Positions 8,874-18,096 of a stretch of DNA of 64,000 nt are shown here, piece by piece (position 1 is the stretch's first letter; each line of letters begins with the position of its first letter). Both the position numbers and the translations under genes were made by a program. Location of the stretch: the NCBI RefSeq assembly GCF_010500995.1, contig NZ_QVMK01000011.1:29390-93389 (forward strand). Reading direction: 5' to 3'. The notes under the pieces were generated by a model, which ran no database searches, was not told where the DNA came from, and saw nothing but the letters and a program-made list of their open reading frames with translations. The DNA is from Bacteroides sp. 224. Lineage in GTDB: Bacteria > Bacteroidota > Bacteroidia > Bacteroidales > Bacteroidaceae.

Positions 8874-11576
8874 ATGATACTATCATTCCATATAGAATAT
8901 AAAACAAACTGGGGAGAAGAAATTAAAGTAATAGGTTCTATTCCCGAATTAGGCAATGGCGATATTCAAGAAGCTGTTACTTTGCACACAGAAGATGGTG
9001 TGTATTGGTGGATTGAATTGGAAGCTCAACACCCTGCCAACCACCTGATTCAATATAATTACTATCTATATAGAGGAAACGAAATTATTCGTATGGAATG
9101 GAAAGCCCTTCCTCGTTTCATTCATCTATCGAGCGATATAAACAAAGAGTATAAAATGCACGATCATTGGCGCAACTTGCCCGATCAGCAATACTTTTAT
9201 AGTTCGGCGTTTTCAGAGTCTCTGTTGGCTCGTACTAATCGGGAGAAAACGACAGAGAGTTACCGGAAGGGGCTTGGTATCCGAACCATGTCTCCTCGTA
9301 TCAGTAAAGATTATTGCCTGGCTATTTGTGGTAATCAGGATGTATTGGGCAATTGGAACCCGGATAAAGCCTGCTTAATGAGCGACGCAAACTTCCCGGA
9401 ATGGGAGGTAGAGCTGGATGCGCACTCATTAAAATTCCCTATCGAATACAAATATGTTCTTTATAATAAAAAAGAGAATAGAGTAGAAGAATGGGAAAGT
9501 GGCTCGAACCGACAGATATCCGACCTTGAAATACGGGAATATGAAACGCATATTATTTCGGATCAATATGTAAACTTCGATTTTCCTACATGGAAAGGGG
9601 CTGGTGTGGCTATTCCTGTTTTTTCGTTACGATCGGAGAATAGTTATGGAGTAGGAGATTTTGCAGATTTAAAGAAGATGATTGACTGGGCGGTTGTTAC
9701 CAATCAAAAGGTTGTACAAATTTTGCCTGTTAATGATACTACCATGACTCACACATGGACGGATTCTTACCCTTATAATAGCATTTCTATTTATGCTTTC
9801 CACCCCATGTACCTGAATCCGGATAAGATGGGTGTTTTAAAAGATCCTGAAAGAGCAGCCGGCTATGAGCAAAGGCGAATAGAATTGAACGCATTGCCCG
9901 TTATAGATTATGAAGCAGTGAATGCACTGAAGTGGGAGTATTTTTATGAACTTTTTGCGCAGGAAGGAAATGAAGTGCTTGCTTCCGATTCTTTCAGACT
10001 ATTCTATATGGCCAATAAAGAATGGCTTCAACCATACGCGGCATTTAGCTATTTGCGCGATCGGTATAATACGCCCAACTTTCATAAATGGCCCGAGTAT
10101 TCCAACTACAATGCTCATGAAATAGAAATGCTTTGTCAACCGGGCAGTGCTTATTATGCTCAGATATCAATTTATTATTATATTCAGTTTAACTTGCATA
10201 TACAGTTGAAAGAGGCTTCCGAATATGCACGTGCCAACGGAGTGGTGCTGAAAGGAGATATACCAATCGGCATCAGTCGCAACAGCGTAGAGGCTTGGAC
10301 GGAACCTTATTACTTTAACCTGAACGGGCAAGCAGGTGCTCCCCCCGACGACTTTTCTGTAAACGGACAGAATTGGGGGTTCCCTACCTATAATTGGGAT
10401 GTTATGGAGAAAGACGGCTATAAATGGTGGATGAAGCGTTTCCGCAAAATGTCGGAGTACTTTGATGCTTATCGTATCGACCATATTTTAGGCTTCTTCC
10501 GTATTTGGGAGATACCGCTGAATGCCGTCCACGGATTGTTGGGGCAGTTTGTTCCTGCACTTCCGATGACTCGCGAAGAGATTGAAAGTTATGGTTTGCC
10601 ATTTCGCAACGACTTCCTGGAACCTTATATTCATGAATCTTCCTTGCAACAAATATTCGGGCAGCATGCCGATTACGTAAAGCAAACCTTTATTGAATGT
10701 ACTGATAAGTGGGAGGTGTACCGTATGCGACCGGAGTATGATACCCAACGCAAAGTAGAGGCTTTCTTTGCCGGTAAAACAGACAGTGACAGTATTTGGA
10801 TTCGCGACGGACTGTATTCGCTGATTAGTGAAGTGCTGTTTGTGCCCGATCATCGGGAACCTTTCAAATATCATCCTCGCATCAGCGTACAAAAAGATTT
10901 TGTTTACCAATCACTGTCCGACTCGGAAAAAGGGGCTTTTGATTATTTGTATGATCAGTATTTCTACCACAGGAATAACGAGTTCTGGCGCGGGCAAGCC
11001 ATGAAAAAGCTACCCGGGTTAACGCAATCTACCCAAATGCTTGTTTGCGGAGAAGATTTAGGGATGATTCCCGAAAGCGTGCCTCAGGTGATGAACGATT
11101 TGCAAATTCTGACTTTGGAAGTGCAAAGAATGCCAAAGAAAGCTTTTCAGGAGTTCGGTAGCTTATCCGAATATCCTTACACCTCTGTTTGTACCATTTC
11201 TACACACGATATGTCTACCCTGCGAGGATGGTGGGAAGAGAATTACCAACAAACGCAGCGCTATTTTAATGAGGTGCTGGGGCATCATGGCATAGCTCCT
11301 GTTACTGCCGATTCTGCAATATGCGAAGAAGTAGTCAGCGCTCATTTGCGTAGCCATTCAATGTTGTGTATTCTGATGTTTCAGGATTGGATGTCTATTG
11401 ATGAACAGTGGAGAAATCCGAATGTACAAGAAGAACGGATAAATGTGCCGGCTAACCCCGAAAATTACTGGCAATACAGAATGCACATTACGCTGGAACG
11501 GTTAATAGAGTTGGATAACTTCAATGAGAAGGTCAGAGAGTTGATAAATCAATCCGGAAGAAACCCCGAAAAGTAG
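8874..11576 (+). CDS. malQ: 4-alpha-glucanotransferase (amylomaltase, GH77) with two starch-binding domains
   Basis: MalQ moves maltosyl and longer glucan units between alpha-1,4 chains and releases glucose, recycling maltodextrin from starch or glycogen. The 900 residues begin with two CBM20-like starch-binding domains (about 1-90 and 135-225; the second has GNQDVLGNWNPDKA). The GH77 barrel follows, with SLRSENSYGVGDFADLKK, the 250s-type loop GQAGAPPDDFSVNGQNWGFP, nucleophile D536 in YRIDHILGFFR, acid/base E727 in CGEDLGMIP and the STHDMSTLRGWW motif. Long, CBM20-bearing forms like this are typical of Bacteroidetes and plant DPE2 rather than E. coli MalQ. There is no signal peptide, so it acts in the cytoplasm, in line with glgB and the amylase near 57-61 kb. 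Confidence 0.95.
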   Translation: MILSFHIEYKTNWGEEIKVIGSIPELGNGDIQEAVTLHTEDGVYWWIELEAQHPANHLIQYNYYLYRGNEIIRMEWKALPRFIHLSSDINKEYKMHDHWRNLPDQQYFYSSAFSESLLARTNREKTTESYRKGLGIRTMSPRISKDYCLAICGNQDVLGNWNPDKACLMSDANFPEWEVELDAHSLKFPIEYKYVLYNKKENRVEEWESGSNRQISDLEIREYETHIISDQYVNFDFPTWKGAGVAIPVFSLRSENSYGVGDFADLKKMIDWAVVTNQKVVQILPVNDTTMTHTWTDSYPYNSISIYAFHPMYLNPDKMGVLKDPERAAGYEQRRIELNALPVIDYEAVNALKWEYFYELFAQEGNEVLASDSFRLFYMANKEWLQPYAAFSYLRDRYNTPNFHKWPEYSNYNAHEIEMLCQPGSAYYAQISIYYYIQFNLHIQLKEASEYARANGVVLKGDIPIGISRNSVEAWTEPYYFNLNGQAGAPPDDFSVNGQNWGFPTYNWDVMEKDGYKWWMKRFRKMSEYFDAYRIDHILGFFRIWEIPLNAVHGLLGQFVPALPMTREEIESYGLPFRNDFLEPYIHESSLQQIFGQHADYVKQTFIECTDKWEVYRMRPEYDTQRKVEAFFAGKTDSDSIWIRDGLYSLISEVLFVPDHREPFKYHPRISVQKDFVYQSLSDSEKGAFDYLYDQYFYHRNNEFWRGQAMKKLPGLTQSTQMLVCGEDLGMIPESVPQVMNDLQILTLEVQRMPKKAFQEFGSLSEYPYTSVCTISTHDMSTLRGWWEENYQQTQRYFNEVLGHHGIAPVTADSAICEEVVSAHLRSHSMLCILMFQDWMSIDEQWRNPNVQEERINVPANPENYWQYRMHITLERLIELDNFNEKVRELINQSGRNPEK

Positions 11577-11620
11577 TCTGGAAGTAGGAAAATGTTTTCA
11601 TATTTGTTGTGCCTGGTATT

Positions 11621-11730
11621 GTTGCGGCCGTGGCAAAGTTCTGTTGCGGCCGTGGCAGAATCTTGTTGCGGCCGCGGCAAAATCTTGTTACGGCCGTTGC
11701 GAAATCTTGTTGCGGCCGTGGCAAAATCTT
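11621..11730. repeat. Five tandem 22-base GC-rich palindromic units (family A, copy 1)
   Basis: Units start at 11621, 11643, 11665, 11687 and 11709. Each is centred on GTTGCGGCCGTGGCAA or a close variant (ideal palindrome TTGCCGCGGCCGCGGCAA) and ends AATCTT. A degenerate unit and a flank (11731-11797) are shared in inverted orientation with the copy at 25.7 kb. The array opens long false reading frames on both strands, but the 22-base period is not a multiple of three. Confidence 0.9.
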
Positions 11731-11856
11731 GCTAAAGCAATCAAAAATATGCCGCAGGGGGAAGTTTATTCAACGAAGATTGAATAAAATCGGTTAGTTG
11801 ATGTTATATTTGCGCAGGTATTTTGAATACGTAACGGTTTCATCTTTGTGAAGATT
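11731..11856. other. Noncoding flank of repeat A and leader of folB
   Basis: Positions 11731-11797 match the flank of the second repeat A array (inverted). TATATTTG at 11804-11811 is a likely -7 promoter box for folB and the small frame just before it. Confidence 0.5.
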
Positions 11857-11952
11857 ATGCCTCAATTTGTGGCGCAGAAAGATTTAATTCCACCCCCTCG
11901 CAAACCGAAAGAAAAAGAAGAAAAAGACAAAATAACTATAAATAACAATTGA
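11857..11952 (+). CDS. Possible 31-residue small protein upstream of folB
   Basis: An ATG at 11857 opens a frame ending in TGA at 11950-11952, four bases before folB. The peptide (MPQFVAQKDLIPPPRKPKEK...) is proline-, lysine- and glutamate-rich in its second half with no membrane segment. It follows the TATATTTG box at 11804 by about 45 bases, a normal leader length. It may be a real small gene, a leader peptide coupled to folB, or chance. Nothing about its function can be said. Confidence 0.3.
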   Translation: MPQFVAQKDLIPPPRKPKEKEEKDKITINNN

Positions 11953-11956
11953 AATT

Positions 11957-12325
11957 ATGAATATAAAAGATTCCTATATCCTATTGAATAATCTCTCGTT
12001 TCATGCGTATCATGGAGTTTCTCCGCAAGAAACGAAAGTAGGCAATGTTTTCATTCTCGATCTTAAGCTTAAAGTAGATTTACGAAAAGCCATGAGAACG
12101 GATTTGGTATCGGATACAGTGAGTTATGCCGATGTTTTTCAATCCGTTTCGGAAGAGATGGCAATCCCTTCTTTATTATTGGAAAATGTGTGCGGACGTA
12201 TTGCACAGCGTATCTTTATTGATTTTCCTGCTGTAGAAGAAGTTAAGATAAAACTGTGCAAACGGAATCCACCTATGGGAGCCGATATAGAATCGGCAGG
12301 GGTTAAGGTGCGTTGTATCAGATGA
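11957..12325 (+). CDS. folB: Dihydroneopterin aldolase
   Basis: FolB cleaves 7,8-dihydroneopterin to 6-hydroxymethyl-dihydropterin and glycolaldehyde in folate synthesis. The 122-residue sequence has the full family pattern: LNNLSFHAYHGVSPQETKVG near the start (with the conserved YHG), the dimer-contact segment VSYADVFQSV, the catalytic-site segment LLLENVCGRIAQRI and the C-terminal strand VKIKLCKRNPPMGADIESAGV. Length is typical. It runs toward the HAD phosphatase gene, and only three bases separate the two stop codons, so no separate terminator fits there. Other folate genes are not in the window. Confidence 0.92.
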   Translation: MNIKDSYILLNNLSFHAYHGVSPQETKVGNVFILDLKLKVDLRKAMRTDLVSDTVSYADVFQSVSEEMAIPSLLLENVCGRIAQRIFIDFPAVEEVKIKLCKRNPPMGADIESAGVKVRCIR

Positions 12326-12328
12326 TTC

Positions 12329-13057
12329 TTAGCTGAATGCCCGGTAAAGCGCTTCCCAATTCTTAGCCAACTCTTCCATAGAGCTAAACAGTACATCGGC
12401 ACCTGCATCAAGCAGAATATGGTCTTCCAAAGGTCCGGTATTTACTGCTATGGTAAATACTCCTGCTGCAACGGCTGCTTCCACACCCAGAGGGGCGTTT
12501 TCTACTACAATGGCTTCGCTGGCTTGGAAATTACCTTTTTTTAGTGCCATCAGGTAAGGTTCCGGATGAGGCTTTCCGTGTTTTACATCGAATGCCGTAA
12601 CCATTAATTCTTTTTTGAATGTATGCGGGAAGTTTTGTTCCAAACGACTTAGCAAGGAGGTTTGTCCCGATCCGGTTACAATCATGGGAGTGAGATTTTC
12701 CTTCTTTACTTTAGCAAGTACCTCTGCTGCGCCTTCCATAGCTTTGGCTTCGGGATAGCTATTAAAGATTTTACTTTTAACGGCATATATACCTTCAACC
12801 TCTTCGGCAGAAACCGATTTCCCGAATTGACGCTGACTAACGAGATTAATAGTGCCGGCTCCTGTGCGTCCTTCATGAAGATAGGCTTCCGCTTCGCTGA
12901 AATCGAAACCATAATCAGTCATTACCTGATGCCAAGCTTTGGCATGGTAGGGCATGGAGTTAAACAATACGCCGTCCATATCGAACAGTACGGCTTTTAA
13001 GTCAATTTTATTATAGGAATGTTTTTGAAGATATCGTTGTATAGCTTGCTGATACAT
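12329..13057 (-). CDS. HAD-superfamily phosphatase, beta-phosphoglucomutase-like
   Basis: This 242-residue protein is a subfamily I HAD hydrolase. It has the nucleophile motif FDMDGVLFNSMPYHAKAW, a helical cap, motif II VTGSGQTS, the lysine motif GKPHPEPYLMAL and motif IV IVVENAPLGVEAAVAAG. The cap and the YHAKAW segment resemble beta-phosphoglucomutases and sugar or nucleotide phosphatases; the substrate cannot be fixed from sequence. An upstream TTG could extend the frame, but it lies inside the promoter -7 box (13081-13089), so I chose the ATG at 13057. It converges on folB. Confidence 0.85.
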   Translation of the reverse strand: MYQQAIQRYLQKHSYNKIDLKAVLFDMDGVLFNSMPYHAKAWHQVMTDYGFDFSEAEAYLHEGRTGAGTINLVSQRQFGKSVSAEEVEGIYAVKSKIFNSYPEAKAMEGAAEVLAKVKKENLTPMIVTGSGQTSLLSRLEQNFPHTFKKELMVTAFDVKHGKPHPEPYLMALKKGNFQASEAIVVENAPLGVEAAVAAGVFTIAVNTGPLEDHILLDAGADVLFSSMEELAKNWEALYRAFS

Positions 13058-13080
13058 TATTTCATAATTTTTTTGGATGT

Positions 13081-13089
13081 GCAAAGTTA
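13081..13089 (-). promoter_or_regulatory. -7 box of the HAD phosphatase promoter
   Basis: The minus strand reads TAACTTTGC, 24 bases upstream of the chosen ATG. It shows that the TTG at 13084 cannot be the start. Confidence 0.6.
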
Positions 13090-13150
13090 GTTATTATTGC
13101 TTATATTGCTGAGTATCTTCCTCTTTTTTTGTGATTCTCAAGATAATGTG

Positions 13151-13158
13151 TATTTTTG
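13151..13158 (+). promoter_or_regulatory. -7 box upstream of the small lipoprotein gene
   Basis: TATTTTTG fits TAnnTTTG and lies 24 bases before the ATG at 13183. The frame's upstream TTG is part of this box. Confidence 0.55.
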
Positions 13159-13182
13159 CAGAGTTATCAACCAATATACTTT

Positions 13183-13668
13183 ATGAAAAACCAGTTGATA
13201 TTAATTCTTTTTTCGATATTGCTTTATGGTTGCTCAGAAGCTGAGGCAGAAACTCCGATACTTGAATTAACAGGAGTATATACCAATGAAAGTGATACTA
13301 ATTATGCGAACACTTTAGATCAATTGCCTACTTTAAGTGTGGGAGATGAGATAGACATAAGTTTTTATCTAAATGGAAATGGAAACAATTTAAGAAGTTT
13401 TGTTTTAAAGAATAATAACTCGGCTATTAAAACGAAATTCTTTTTTTATGGAGATGATATCTCCGATGATTTTTCCGATCTTACTAATGGAGTTGTTGGC
13501 TTTGTAGATATTCCTGAAACAGAGATTGCCGTAAAAGCAACCATTCTGGAGGTTACTGAAGAAAACCCTGTATTATCTTTCTATTTATCTTCTAAGGCTG
13601 TGAATTGTGAAGGGGCTTCCTTTAAACTGGAAATACCTGTGGGAGAGAAAGTTGTAAATAATGAGTGA
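13183..13668 (+). CDS. Small lipoprotein of unknown function
   Basis: The 161-residue product starts with a lipoprotein signal (MKNQLILILFSILLYGCSEA, lipobox LLYGC, mature Cys at 17), so it is probably anchored in the outer or inner membrane facing the periplasm or surface. The mature part has alternating short strands (VGDEIDISFYLNGNGNNLRS, IAVKATILEVTEENPVLSFY) and looks like one beta-sandwich domain. I do not recognise a specific family, though small lipoproteins of this size with a domain of unknown function are frequent in Bacteroides. It is a single-gene unit: own promoter, and a terminator 18 bases after the stop. Confidence 0.7.
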   Translation: MKNQLILILFSILLYGCSEAEAETPILELTGVYTNESDTNYANTLDQLPTLSVGDEIDISFYLNGNGNNLRSFVLKNNNSAIKTKFFFYGDDISDDFSDLTNGVVGFVDIPETEIAVKATILEVTEENPVLSFYLSSKAVNCEGASFKLEIPVGEKVVNNE

Positions 13669-13685
13669 TCTATAAATGGTGGAAT

Positions 13686-13727
13686 GGGGGTGTGTCATGA
13701 CTTTATGAAACACCCCCAATGTTTTTT
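13686..13727. terminator. Terminator between the lipoprotein gene and pgi
   Basis: GGGGGTGT (13686-13693) pairs with ACACCCCC (13710-13717), with an inner TCAT/ATGA pair, followed by TTTTTT. It serves the plus-strand lipoprotein gene and may also stop pgi from the other side. Confidence 0.75.
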
Positions 13728-15063
13728 ATAATCTTGCTTGTATCGCTTTAGATTCTTCTTCGTATCCCGGTTTGTTTAACAGGGCAAACATATTCTTCTT
13801 ATACGCTTCTACACCCGGTTGATCGAATGGGTTAACCCCCAACACATATCCGCTTATTCCGCAACCAATTTCAAAGAAATAAAGAAGCTGACCGATATTG
13901 TATTCGTTAAGTTCGGGGATGGTGATGCGTAAATTAGGCACTCCACCGTCTACATGAGCAATTTGTGTTCCTAATTCGGCCATTTTGTTTACTTCGTCTA
14001 CACGTTTACCTGCAAGGAAGTTCAAGCCGTCAAGGTTAGCTTCATCAGAAGGAACAGACAGGCTATGGTTTGTTTTCTCTACAGAAATAACGGTTTCGAA
14101 AATGGTGCGTTCACCTTCCTGAATCCATTGACCCATAGAATGTAAATCGGTAGAGAAATCTACAGCAGCGGGGAAAATACCTTTGTTTTCTTTTCCTTCC
14201 GATTCTCCGTATAATTGTTTCCACCACTCACTTACATAATGCAGTTTGGGGTTGTAGTTAACTAAGATTTCAATTTTCTTTCCGTTCTTATATAGCTCAT
14301 TGCGGGTAGCAGCATAAATGGCAGCGGGATTCTTTTCGAAAGGAACATCCATTCCGCAAGACTTTTCCATATCGACAGCTCCGGCAACCAGCTTTTCGAT
14401 GTCATATCCGGCCACGGCAATAGGCAATAAACCTACCGGAGTAAGTACAGAAAAACGTCCGCCTACATTGTCGGGGATAATGTATGATTTGTAACCTTCC
14501 TGATCGGCGGTGATACGTGCAGCACCTTTTTTTTCGTCGGTAACGGCTACGATAACCTTTTTAGCCATGTCTTTACCTCTTTGATCTTCGCATTGTTTTT
14601 TGAGAAGACGGAAAGCCAAAGCTGTTTCGGTAGTAGTACCGGATTTGGAAATATTGATTACCCCAAACTTTTTGTCTTTTAAGAAAGTAGTCAGTTCATA
14701 TAAGTAATCTTCGCCAATGTTATGTCCTGCATAAACAATTACCGGATTCTTTTTATCTTCCTGCAACCAGCTAAAGCTGTTGGCAAGCGCCTCAATTACG
14801 GCACGTGTTCCCAAATAACTTCCACCAATGCCGGCTACAACTACTATTTCGCAGTTTTCCTTTAAAACCTGAGCTGTAGCTTTAATGTCTGCCAGAAATT
14901 CTTTGGTAATAGAAGAAGGGAGATGCAACCATCCTAAGAAGTCGTTTCCTTTACCGGTTCCTTTTTCAAGAGCTTCCTGAGCTGCTTTCACTTTAGACTC
15001 GTATGAAGCAACTGCTTCTTTAGAAATAAATCCAAGAGTTTTTTCAATGTTTAAAGTAATCAT
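13726..15063 (-). CDS. pgi: Glucose-6-phosphate isomerase
   Basis: PGI interconverts glucose 6-phosphate and fructose 6-phosphate in glycolysis. The 445-residue protein contains the phosphate-binding segment [42 protein letters not shown] (PGI signature region), the catalytic-glutamate region [16 protein letters not shown] and a C-terminal [12 protein letters not shown] signature. It is the short bacterial form. The frame extends 23 residues further upstream, but that part is translated from an AGTTGAGAG-type inverted repeat. ATG at 15063 ([14 protein letters not shown]) gives the family's usual start. It is last in the run lysS-gpsA-pgi. Confidence 0.95.
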   Translation of the reverse strand: MITLNIEKTLGFISKEAVASYESKVKAAQEALEKGTGKGNDFLGWLHLPSSITKEFLADIKATAQVLKENCEIVVVAGIGGSYLGTRAVIEALANSFSWLQEDKKNPVIVYAGHNIGEDYLYELTTFLKDKKFGVINISKSGTTTETALAFRLLKKQCEDQRGKDMAKKVIVAVTDEKKGAARITADQEGYKSYIIPDNVGGRFSVLTPVGLLPIAVAGYDIEKLVAGAVDMEKSCGMDVPFEKNPAAIYAATRNELYKNGKKIEILVNYNPKLHYVSEWWKQLYGESEGKENKGIFPAAVDFSTDLHSMGQWIQEGERTIFETVISVEKTNHSLSVPSDEANLDGLNFLAGKRVDEVNKMAELGTQIAHVDGGVPNLRITIPELNEYNIGQLLYFFEIGCGISGYVLGVNPFDQPGVEAYKKNMFALLNKPGYEEESKAIQARL

Positions 15064-15076
15064 ATTATATAGTTTA

Positions 15077-15148
15077 AGTTGAGAGTTGAGAGTTGAGAGT
15101 TGAGAGATTCGATGCCGCATGGTAACTTTCAACTCTCAACTCTCAACT
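15077..15148. repeat. Inverted repeat between gpsA and pgi
   Basis: A perfect 20-base inverted repeat (15077-15096 and 15129-15148) made of tandem AGTTGAG words; the right arm overlaps the gpsA stop codon. The structure would form in the lysS-gpsA-pgi transcript just before the pgi start. Confidence 0.85.
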
Positions 15149-16142
15149 ACCTAAATGAATCCGTCAACAACTTGATTTCAATCATTGGGGAAATTCGTTC
15201 ATATAGAATATTGTACACCGCATCAAGAATCGGCATATTTACATGATGATGCTTGTTTATTTCCTTGATACATTTAGTACCGAAATAACCTTCAGCAATC
15301 ATTTCCATTTCAATCTGGGCACTTTTTACCGAGTAGCCTTTACCTATCATGGTTCCGAATGTACGGTTGCGGCTGAAATTGGAATATGCTGTCACTAAAA
15401 GGTCTCCCAGATACACAGAGTCGTCCACATTTCGGTCGATAGGATGCACGGTATTCAAGAACCGGTTCATTTCCTGTATGGCGTTTGCTATTAATACGGC
15501 CTGAAAGTTATCTCCGTATTTAAGACCGCTGCAAATACCTGCGGCTATGGCATACACGTTTTTGAGTACAGAGCCGTATTCAATGCCGGTTACATCATCG
15601 CTGATAGATGTTTTCACAAAACTACTGCTCATTCTACGAGTCATGGCACGTGCTTTGTCTTTATCCGGGCAGGCCACTGTAAGGTATGAAAGTCGCTCAA
15701 GCGCAACTTCTTCCGCATGACAAGGCCCTCCGAGAACAGCAATGTTTTCGGGAGGCACTCCGTATATTTTGGTGAAATATTCGGAAACAATTAAGTTTTC
15801 GTCGGGAACTATACCTTTGATGGCAGTTAGGATAAACTTATCTTTCAGCTTTACCTTTAGTTTCTTGAGATGTGCTTTCAGGTAAGGAGACGGAGTTACA
15901 AAGATGAGTGTATCCGACTCTCTTACTACATCATTAATATTGGAACTAAAGTTAATCCGCTTAACGTCAAATTTGACACTTGTGAGATAGGAAGGATTAT
16001 GTCCCAAGCGTTTAAAATCGGCAATACGATCATCTCTTCGCATATACCAATTTATCGAATCTTCCTGAGACAGAATAATTTTGGCAATCGCTGTTGCCCA
16101 ACTACCGCCTCCCATAATGGCTATCTTACCGGGTATTTTCAT
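15147..16142 (-). CDS. gpsA: NAD(P)-dependent glycerol-3-phosphate dehydrogenase
   Basis: GpsA reduces dihydroxyacetone phosphate to sn-glycerol 3-phosphate, the backbone of phospholipids. The 331-residue cytoplasmic protein begins with the Rossmann dinucleotide loop IMGGGSWATAIAKI, then TAIKGIVPDENLIVSEY, the signature GGPCHAEEVA, the catalytic-lysine segment EYGSVLKNVYAIAAGIC and the substrate-binding SRNRTFGTMIGKGYSVKSA. Motif spacing and length are standard. It lies 17 bases downstream of lysS and upstream of pgi on the same strand, consistent with one operon. Confidence 0.94.
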   Translation of the reverse strand: MKIPGKIAIMGGGSWATAIAKIILSQEDSINWYMRRDDRIADFKRLGHNPSYLTSVKFDVKRINFSSNINDVVRESDTLIFVTPSPYLKAHLKKLKVKLKDKFILTAIKGIVPDENLIVSEYFTKIYGVPPENIAVLGGPCHAEEVALERLSYLTVACPDKDKARAMTRRMSSSFVKTSISDDVTGIEYGSVLKNVYAIAAGICSGLKYGDNFQAVLIANAIQEMNRFLNTVHPIDRNVDDSVYLGDLLVTAYSNFSRNRTFGTMIGKGYSVKSAQIEMEMIAEGYFGTKCIKEINKHHHVNMPILDAVYNILYERISPMIEIKLLTDSFR

Positions 16143-16159
16143 CTATCCGATCTAAGAGT

Positions 16160-17890
16160 TTATGAGTTGAGCTTGTTCACCCATCCGGTAACGTCGTTAA
16201 CCGAAAGGCTGCTTAGTTCCAATTTATATTTCTTGTTGATTCCGGAGATATCCTGATGCAATTTCTGAGGATTTACATCTTTCATCTCTTCTACGGTATT
16301 GTAACCTGCTTTTTGAATGGCAGGCACCCACTCTTCGGGAATACCCAGTTCCATATATTTGTTGGCAGAATCTTTCTTAATCGTTTTTTCGGGACGCATT
16401 TGCGGGAAGAACAATACTTCCTGTATGGTGGTTTGTCCGGTAAGCAGCATGGTTAAACGGTCCATACCGATACCCATTCCCGATGTTGGAGGCATACCGT
16501 ATTCCAAAGAACGAACGAAGTCCATATCTATAAACATAGCTTCATCGTCTCCCTTTTCGCTTAATTTAAGTTGATCTTGGAAACGGCCTAACTGGTCGAT
16601 CGGATCGTTAAGCTCAGAGTATGCATTACACAGTTCTTTTCCATTAACCATCAACTCGAAACGTTCGGTCAGTTCCGGATTGTTGCGATGGCGTTTGGTC
16701 AATGGCGACATTTCAATCGGGTAATCTGTAATGAATGTGGGTTGTATGTAGTTTCCTTCGCAGAATTCTCCAAAGATTTCGTCAATGAGTTTTCCTTTAC
16801 CCATTGTTTCGTCAATCTCCATCTGGAGAGTTTTGCAGATTTCGCGAATTTCTTCTTCACTTTTCCCGGTTAAGTCATGACCGGTGAATTCTTTAATAGA
16901 ATCCAGCATAGTAACTCTTTTAAAGGGAGCTTTGAAGTTGATAACATTATCGCCCACTTTAATTTCGGTAGTGCCGTTTACGTCGGTAGCTATTTTTTCG
17001 AGCATATTTTCCGTAAACTTCATCATCCAGTTATAGTCTTTGTATGCTACGTATATTTCCATGCAAGTAAATTCCGGGTTATGCGTACGGTCCATTCCTT
17101 CGTTGCGGAAGTTTTTGGAGAACTCATACACACCTTCGAAACCACCTACGATAAGACGTTTCAAATAAAGTTCATTGGCAATACGCAGATATAGAGGCAT
17201 ATCCAGTGCATTGTGGTGGGTGATAAACGGACGTGCTGCCGCTCCTCCCGGTATGGATTGTAAAACGGGGGTTTCTACTTCAATGTATCCTTGGCTATTA
17301 AAGTATTCGCGCATGGAGCTATATACTTTTGTGCGCTTAATGAATATGTCTTTCACTCCTTCGTTTACAGCCAAATCTACATAGCGTTGGCGATAACGAA
17401 GTTCGGGATCTTCAAAGGAATCATAAGCTACACCATCTTTGTACTTCACAATAGGAAGAGGCTTAATAGATTTAGCCAATACGGTAAGCTTTTGGGCATG
17501 TACACTGATTTCGCCCATTTGAGTTCTGAATACAAATCCTTCGATTCCTACAAAATCGCCTAAGTCGAGCAAACGCTTGAAAACGGTATTGTACAATTCT
17601 TTATCTTCGTCCGGACAGATGTCATCACGTGTAATATACACCTGAATACGTCCTTTGGAATCTTGGAGTTCGATAAATGATGCTTTACCCATTACACGAC
17701 GACTCATGATACGCCCGGCTATAGATACCTTGCGGGGTTCGTCTTCGTCTTTAAAATCCTGTTTTATATCTGTAGAGAAAGCATTGGTTATATACTCTGC
17801 AGCCGGATAAGGCTCGATACCCATTGCACGGAGTTCGTTCATACTGTTCCGACGAATAATCTCCTGCTCACTAAGTTCTAATATATTCAT
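16160..17890 (-). CDS. lysS: Lysyl-tRNA synthetase (class II)
   Basis: LysRS charges tRNA-Lys. The 576-residue protein has an N-terminal OB-fold anticodon-binding domain ([20 protein letters not shown]) and a class II catalytic core with motif 2 [16 protein letters not shown] and motif 3 [12 protein letters not shown] short C-terminal tail follows (after RPEKTIKK, about 60 residues with [17 protein letters not shown]), resembling a small helix-hairpin-helix and, from memory, usual in Bacteroidales LysRS. A TTG three codons upstream is in frame, but ATG at 17890 ([14 protein letters not shown]) is the standard start. It is first in the run with gpsA and pgi. Confidence 0.96.
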   Translation of the reverse strand: MNILELSEQEIIRRNSMNELRAMGIEPYPAAEYITNAFSTDIKQDFKDEDEPRKVSIAGRIMSRRVMGKASFIELQDSKGRIQVYITRDDICPDEDKELYNTVFKRLLDLGDFVGIEGFVFRTQMGEISVHAQKLTVLAKSIKPLPIVKYKDGVAYDSFEDPELRYRQRYVDLAVNEGVKDIFIKRTKVYSSMREYFNSQGYIEVETPVLQSIPGGAAARPFITHHNALDMPLYLRIANELYLKRLIVGGFEGVYEFSKNFRNEGMDRTHNPEFTCMEIYVAYKDYNWMMKFTENMLEKIATDVNGTTEIKVGDNVINFKAPFKRVTMLDSIKEFTGHDLTGKSEEEIREICKTLQMEIDETMGKGKLIDEIFGEFCEGNYIQPTFITDYPIEMSPLTKRHRNNPELTERFELMVNGKELCNAYSELNDPIDQLGRFQDQLKLSEKGDDEAMFIDMDFVRSLEYGMPPTSGMGIGMDRLTMLLTGQTTIQEVLFFPQMRPEKTIKKDSANKYMELGIPEEWVPAIQKAGYNTVEEMKDVNPQKLHQDISGINKKYKLELSSLSVNDVTGWVNKLNS

Positions 17891-17897
17891 TTTAAAC

Positions 17898-18025
17898 AAG
17901 TTTGTGGGTTTTCAGGTTTTCAGGCTTCTAAAGTTTTTGCGGTTGTGAGGCTTCTTATTTGTAAGGTTGGTTAACCCAACAAAGAACCTGAGAACCTAAA
18001 AACAGACGGACCTAAAAACTAAAAA
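17898..18025. repeat. Imperfect inverted repeat upstream of lysS and the MATE gene
   Basis: TTTTCAGGTTTTCAGG (17910-17925) is loosely complementary to the CCTGAGAACCTAAAAA region at about 17987-18003, with a smaller GTTGGTTAACCCAAC palindrome between them. The repeat lies between two divergent genes, so it cannot terminate either. Confidence 0.5.
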
Positions 18026-18064
18026 CTCAAATCCATTTTGGGGCAAAAGTACGAAACATTTCCT

Positions 18065-18072
18065 TAACTTTG
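18065..18072 (+). promoter_or_regulatory. -7 box of the MATE gene promoter
   Basis: TAACTTTG, 24 bases before the ATG at 18097. TTTG at 18037-18040 is a loose upstream element. An in-frame TTG at 18070 is inside this box, so it is not the start. Confidence 0.55.
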
Positions 18073-18096
18073 CACACTTTTATAAAAAATAGGTGT

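Noticed and set aside
11533..11797. Open frames on both strands across the GC-rich repeat, with peptides similar to one at 25649-25879
   Set aside because: The similarity and the CCGRG-type peptide periodicity follow from the shared 22-base DNA repeat (three units give 22 codons). There is no start context and frames are open on opposite strands.
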